A model generated the notes under the pieces. That model had not been told where the DNA came from. It saw only the letters and a list, made by a program, of their open reading frames with translations, and did not search any database. A stretch of DNA of 64,000 nt from Lonicera japonica. Its lineage: Eukaryota > Streptophyta > Magnoliopsida > Dipsacales > Caprifoliaceae. Positions 60,660-64,000 of this stretch are shown here, one piece after another. Made by a program: the position numbers and the translations under genes. The stretch lies in contig CM038463.1 of the NCBI GenBank assembly GCA_021464415.1, positions 6,556,754 through 6,620,753 on the forward strand, written 5' to 3'. Within the stretch, counting starts at the first letter, position 1; each line of letters starts with the position of its first letter.

Positions 60660-61815
60660 TAGGTTTTGATTTGGCCATGCATTATTCTTCATTAGGGCTT
60701 TATATATGCAAGACTGAAGAGTGATCCTTTTTGGGGTCACATGACACGGAGTCCACGTTCTACAGCATCTCTAATTTGCTTTTACACATAGGTATGTAGT
60801 TTAATGATAAATGTCTTTTTCTCCCTTGTACAAATCCCAATTACAATACTTCTTTTTGGAAAAGATCAAGACACTCTCCTATTTATAAGACATAGCAAGG
60901 TAGATTTTATTAGATTGTAAAGTGTCGGTATTTTATAATTAGTGATACTTAGTCAACTCAAATAGTTTCTTTTAAAGGTACTAGTGAATAATTCGGGTAA
61001 TTTTCTACCTTCAAGGGCTGTGATGAACAAACACTAGTGGACTAAAATATTGACCGTTGGATGGCCATCTCAACATCAAGAAAGGTGAATTCATAACTAA
61101 CATTTTGATTATATTGCCTCACATAGTCAATAAGGGAATTGATTCATATCTCTGTCTCAAACTTTTGTTTTATTTTTGTCAATTGTTTGTAACAGGAAAA
61201 GTCCATGGAATTTTTATTTTTTTTCTTTTATTTTGGATTTCAAATTAATCTCTTTTTAATAAACTTGTAGTTGGAGGCTCTGACTTGAATATAATATAAA
61301 TAAAGATCATGGGGGTAGTGTGTATTCTCAAGTAAAGGATATGTCTTTTGCTTGCCACTAAGGGTATAAAGAGAAGGTGGAGAAGAACCTTACTCAATGA
61401 GGGGCATCTTGTACCTATAGTGTGATGCCAAGCTTATGTCCCAAGCTAATTGCACATTGTCCTTTCAGAACTGTTACATCACCAACAAATATAAATTAGA
61501 GGATGTTAGTTATTATCTGAAGTATGGGGAAAAAAAGAGTACAATTTTACTTGGTTCATCCTCGATGATAACGTATATATTTTTTTTTTTACAAATGTGT
61601 GAGTTTTGATCAATTAAACTATGAAAGAAGGGCATCCAAAAATGATGAAATGGCATATGAACAAGAAGGCGTATATCTATCATTCATATATATGCATAAA
61701 TAGGTAGAATGGAAAATGACTTCAGAGCCTCCATGGTCCGCAAGAGTGCCCAGCAAGCCAGGGCGTGCATCGGCCGTTCAGGTCCTCTTTGCAAGTTGGG
61801 ACACGCACCAGAGGC
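60660..61815. other. Upstream side of MIR166 and intergenic sequence
   Basis: On the minus strand this would hold the pri-miR166 leader and promoter. I could not pick a TATA box with confidence. A short GC-rich stretch (61725-61815: CCATGGTCCGCAAGAG, CATCGGCCGTTCAGG) contrasts with its surroundings and abuts the LINE tail; it has no recognised identity. Confidence 0.35.
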
Positions 61816-62335
61816 CACAACAACAACAACAACAACAACAACAAGCCTTTATCCCACTAGGTGGGGTCGGCTACATGGATCAAAACGCCAAGTGGTCTGT
61901 CGTGATCATATTCTAGTGAAACCATTCGCCTCTAAATCCTTCTTAATAGTTTCACCTATAGTTTTTCTAGGTCTTCCTCTGCCTCTAACAACTAGGCTTC
62001 CCTCCATATGATCAACTCTCCTAACCATGGCATCTGCAGGTCTCCTCCATACATGCCCAAACCATCTAAGTCGAGATTCAACCATCTTTTCTGTAATAGG
62101 TGCCACCCCAACTCCCTCTCTGATGGTAACATTCCTGATCTTATCTTTCTAGTCTTGCCACTCATCCATCTCAACTCTCATCTCAGCTACACTTAGTTTA
62201 TTTTCGTGTTGGTTGACCGCCCAACACTCAGTCCCATACAACATTGCTGGTCTAACCGCGGTACGATAGAATTTTCCTTTTAACTTGAGGCCACACACAT
62301 ACAATTTACAACAGTGGTTTCGAGTACGTAGCATC
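61816..62335 (-). mobile_element. 5'-truncated RTE-like LINE (reverse transcriptase C-terminal part)
   Basis: The minus strand reads FYRTAVRPAMLYGTECWAVN, VAEMRVE, then IRNVTIREGVGVAPI, ESRLRWFGHVWRRPADAMV and RGRGRPRKTIGETIKKDLEA. These are the conserved C-terminal blocks of plant RTE-type LINE reverse transcriptases. Downstream it ends in CCACCTAGTGGGATAAAGGC and (TTG)n, seen as (CAA)n at 61816-61844. A (TTG)n tail is typical of RTE. Truncation near 62335 and internal stops (after MDEWQD, for instance) show that it is dead. Confidence 0.85.
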
Positions 62336-62437
62336 GATTTGCTGTCCCAACAGTTGATTAACAGTCGTGGGAGGATACTTTTTCACGATACTTCAATGCA
62401 CAAGTTACTGTTTAAAGTAAAAAAGCATTACGTACAT

Positions 62438-62645
62438 TTAACATTAAGCGGTGTATTTACACCGCACAAAATATTTAATAACATTCCACTTTCATTCGGT
62501 CTTTACTAATCGAGCAACATACATCTTACTCGGTTATTAAGGGTTAATTATAAGCTTAACTTGCATCTTGGTTCTCAAAAACCGAATGAAAGTGGGAGTG
62601 TTACTAAATGTTTTATAGGGTGTAAATATCAGCACCCTTAACATT
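62438..62645. mobile_element. Fold-back MITE with 8-bp target duplication
   Basis: TTAACATT at 62438-62445 and 62638-62645. Inside, GGTGTATTTACACCGCACAA and ACATTCCACTTTCATTCGGT on the left are mirrored at the right by ACCGAATGAAAGTGGGAGTG and GGGTGTAAATATCAGCACC. The loop holds TACTCGGTTATTAAGG, a motif shared with the element at 25806-26068. An 8-bp duplication suggests a hAT-type source. Confidence 0.75.
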
Positions 62646-63601
62646 CTGACATTTATATTAAATTTGCTAGTAATATTGTTATCATTGTTGTACATATGAA
62701 ACCCACGCATAAATTTAGCATTTTGTCTTTGTATGTATGTGGACAAATGAACAATTCAAAAATCTTATCATGGTGAACTTAAGACAACTGTGCATGTACA
62801 GACCACACATGCAGCTAGGAATTAAATTTTGAGGAGCGAAATATATGTTACTCGTATGGCAATAAAAAATTGAATTTTGTGGTGATAATTTGCTTCAAAA
62901 ATTGATTTAGCGGCATTTTTTTAAACTCTCATATAATCATTAAAGATTTACTTTGTGCAATGACTCATTCACGGTAATAAAAACATAGATTTGTATTATT
63001 TATAATATAATTGCAATCATATATATTTGTTTACTTTTAAAGATTCTCTATTGAATGTAACTTATAGTGATAAATATTATTATGCTTATTATTTTAATTA
63101 ATGATAATATCATATATTGGGCTATGCATAAGATAATTATTATATTTATACTTAAGGACAATATTTACTTTTTGTTTATTTATTTTTAGTGAGGGAAGTA
63201 AAATTTTATTTTTAAAATATTTATAATTAAATATTAATATAGTAGTAGAATTTTTTAAACCTTTGAGGTACCCGGGGCGGATATATATATATATATATGT
63301 CCAAACCTAGAGGAGAGCGGAAAAAAATCAAGGCTCAGAAACTAAATAACATGCAAAGCCTACAAGGTGAATATATGGCACTAGGATGTGTCCTCCGCTC
63401 CTTGCATAACCTAGAAGAGTCAATATCAACTTTTAGTGCCTCCATATTGACCGGAAGTGTGCACAATAATTATGTAGTTTAATTTTAGTGACATTTTTTG
63501 TATGCCTAGCTAGATCGATTCACAGCTAGTGATTTTATTACTATTTAAGATGTTTGGTAATCTTTTTTCATATTATTTTAAAAAATTATCATACAATAAT
63601 T
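62646..63601. other. Intergenic AT-rich region
   Basis: No gene is supported. A TA microsatellite lies at 63279-63298, directly before a 61-codon open frame (63297-63482) that has no recognised similarity. Confidence 0.5.
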
Positions 63602-64000
63602 AGGACTGGCAATATTTGACATGACACGCTAACCCGACACGAACTCGACACGGACTTAGCGAATTTGGGTCAAGCATAAATGGGTTCGGGTCAATTTCGG
63701 GTCAGACACGCTTAACCCGCAAACTAAACGGGTCGTGTTCGGGTTAACCCGCTAACTCGAAATTGACTCGTAATTAACACGATTATTCTTTTTATTTTTT
63801 TTGCAACTCTATATATATATTTTATTTGGCCATCTTACTTGAACAATTATATTCTTATTTTGAGTATTGGTAGTAGATGATAGTTATTATGTTTTCTATG
63901 ATGGATAAACTACTAATTTTTTATATTTATACTTCGGGGATGGAATGTTATATATTTTGACTCTAGATTATTAATATTAAATTTTGGTATTGGGTGATAC
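63602..64000. mobile_element. hAT-like element end, runs past the window
   Basis: Opens TAGGACTGGCAATATTTGAC followed by a subterminal cluster of GACACG, AACCCG, GGGTCGTGTTCGGGTTAACC words in both orientations to ~63780. This layout is typical of one end of plant hAT derivatives. The other end is outside the window. Confidence 0.5.

Noticed and set aside
61709..62011. 100-aa plus-strand frame with poly-Thr
   Set aside because: It is the (CAA)n LINE tail and LINE antisense read in a chance frame.

Overview
This window is nuclear DNA of a flowering plant, most likely a eudicot. It is AT-rich and its genes carry GT-AG introns. The proteins have clear land-plant homologues, and the spaces between genes are filled with plant-type transposons (Tourist-like MITEs, a long-TIR Mutator-like element, hAT-like relics, tRNA-derived SINEs, an RTE-like LINE and a decayed Ty3/gypsy element). 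I saw nothing bacterial, viral, organellar or CRISPR-like, and no new defence or metabolic system. Exon boundaries were inferred by reading splice signals and checking that reading phase is kept.

Layout: (1) 655-5736 (+) MRS2-family magnesium transporter, 11 coding exons. (2) 5.7-11.4 kb intergenic: a 158-bp tandem array, a SINE with a perfect 16-bp target duplication, a degenerate CCCTAA-containing minisatellite and a Tourist-like MITE. (3) 11962-17360 (+) DRIP-type RING/RAWUL E3 ubiquitin ligase, 7 coding exons. (4) 19508-22939 (+) SRP9, the 9-kDa signal recognition particle subunit; its second intron holds three copies of one Tourist-like MITE. (5) 24133-27107: a 2.95-kb Mutator-like element with ~80-bp terminal inverted repeats and a 10-bp target duplication, containing nested smaller elements. 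(6) 33627-35350 (+) group IId WRKY transcription factor, with a fourth copy of the SRP9-intron MITE just downstream. (7) ~37-46 kb: a ruined Ty3/gypsy element with pol on the minus strand, an antisense gag-like ORF on the plus strand and a probable nested solo LTR. (8) 46.6-48.3 kb: exon-like fragments on the minus strand, one resembling rhamnogalacturonate lyase. (9) 49994-51104 (+) linker histone H1, whose acidic N-terminus is put out of frame by one base while a downstream ATG keeps the rest open. (10) 54299-56245 (+) intronless P-class PPR protein. (11) 60505-60615 (-) a MIR166 precursor. (12) 61.8-64.0 kb: a 5'-truncated LINE, a fold-back MITE and a hAT-like end running out of the window.

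The genes are unrelated housekeeping and regulatory loci (Mg2+ transport, ubiquitination in drought signalling, protein targeting, transcription, chromatin, organelle RNA processing, HD-ZIP III silencing) and do not form a functional cluster.
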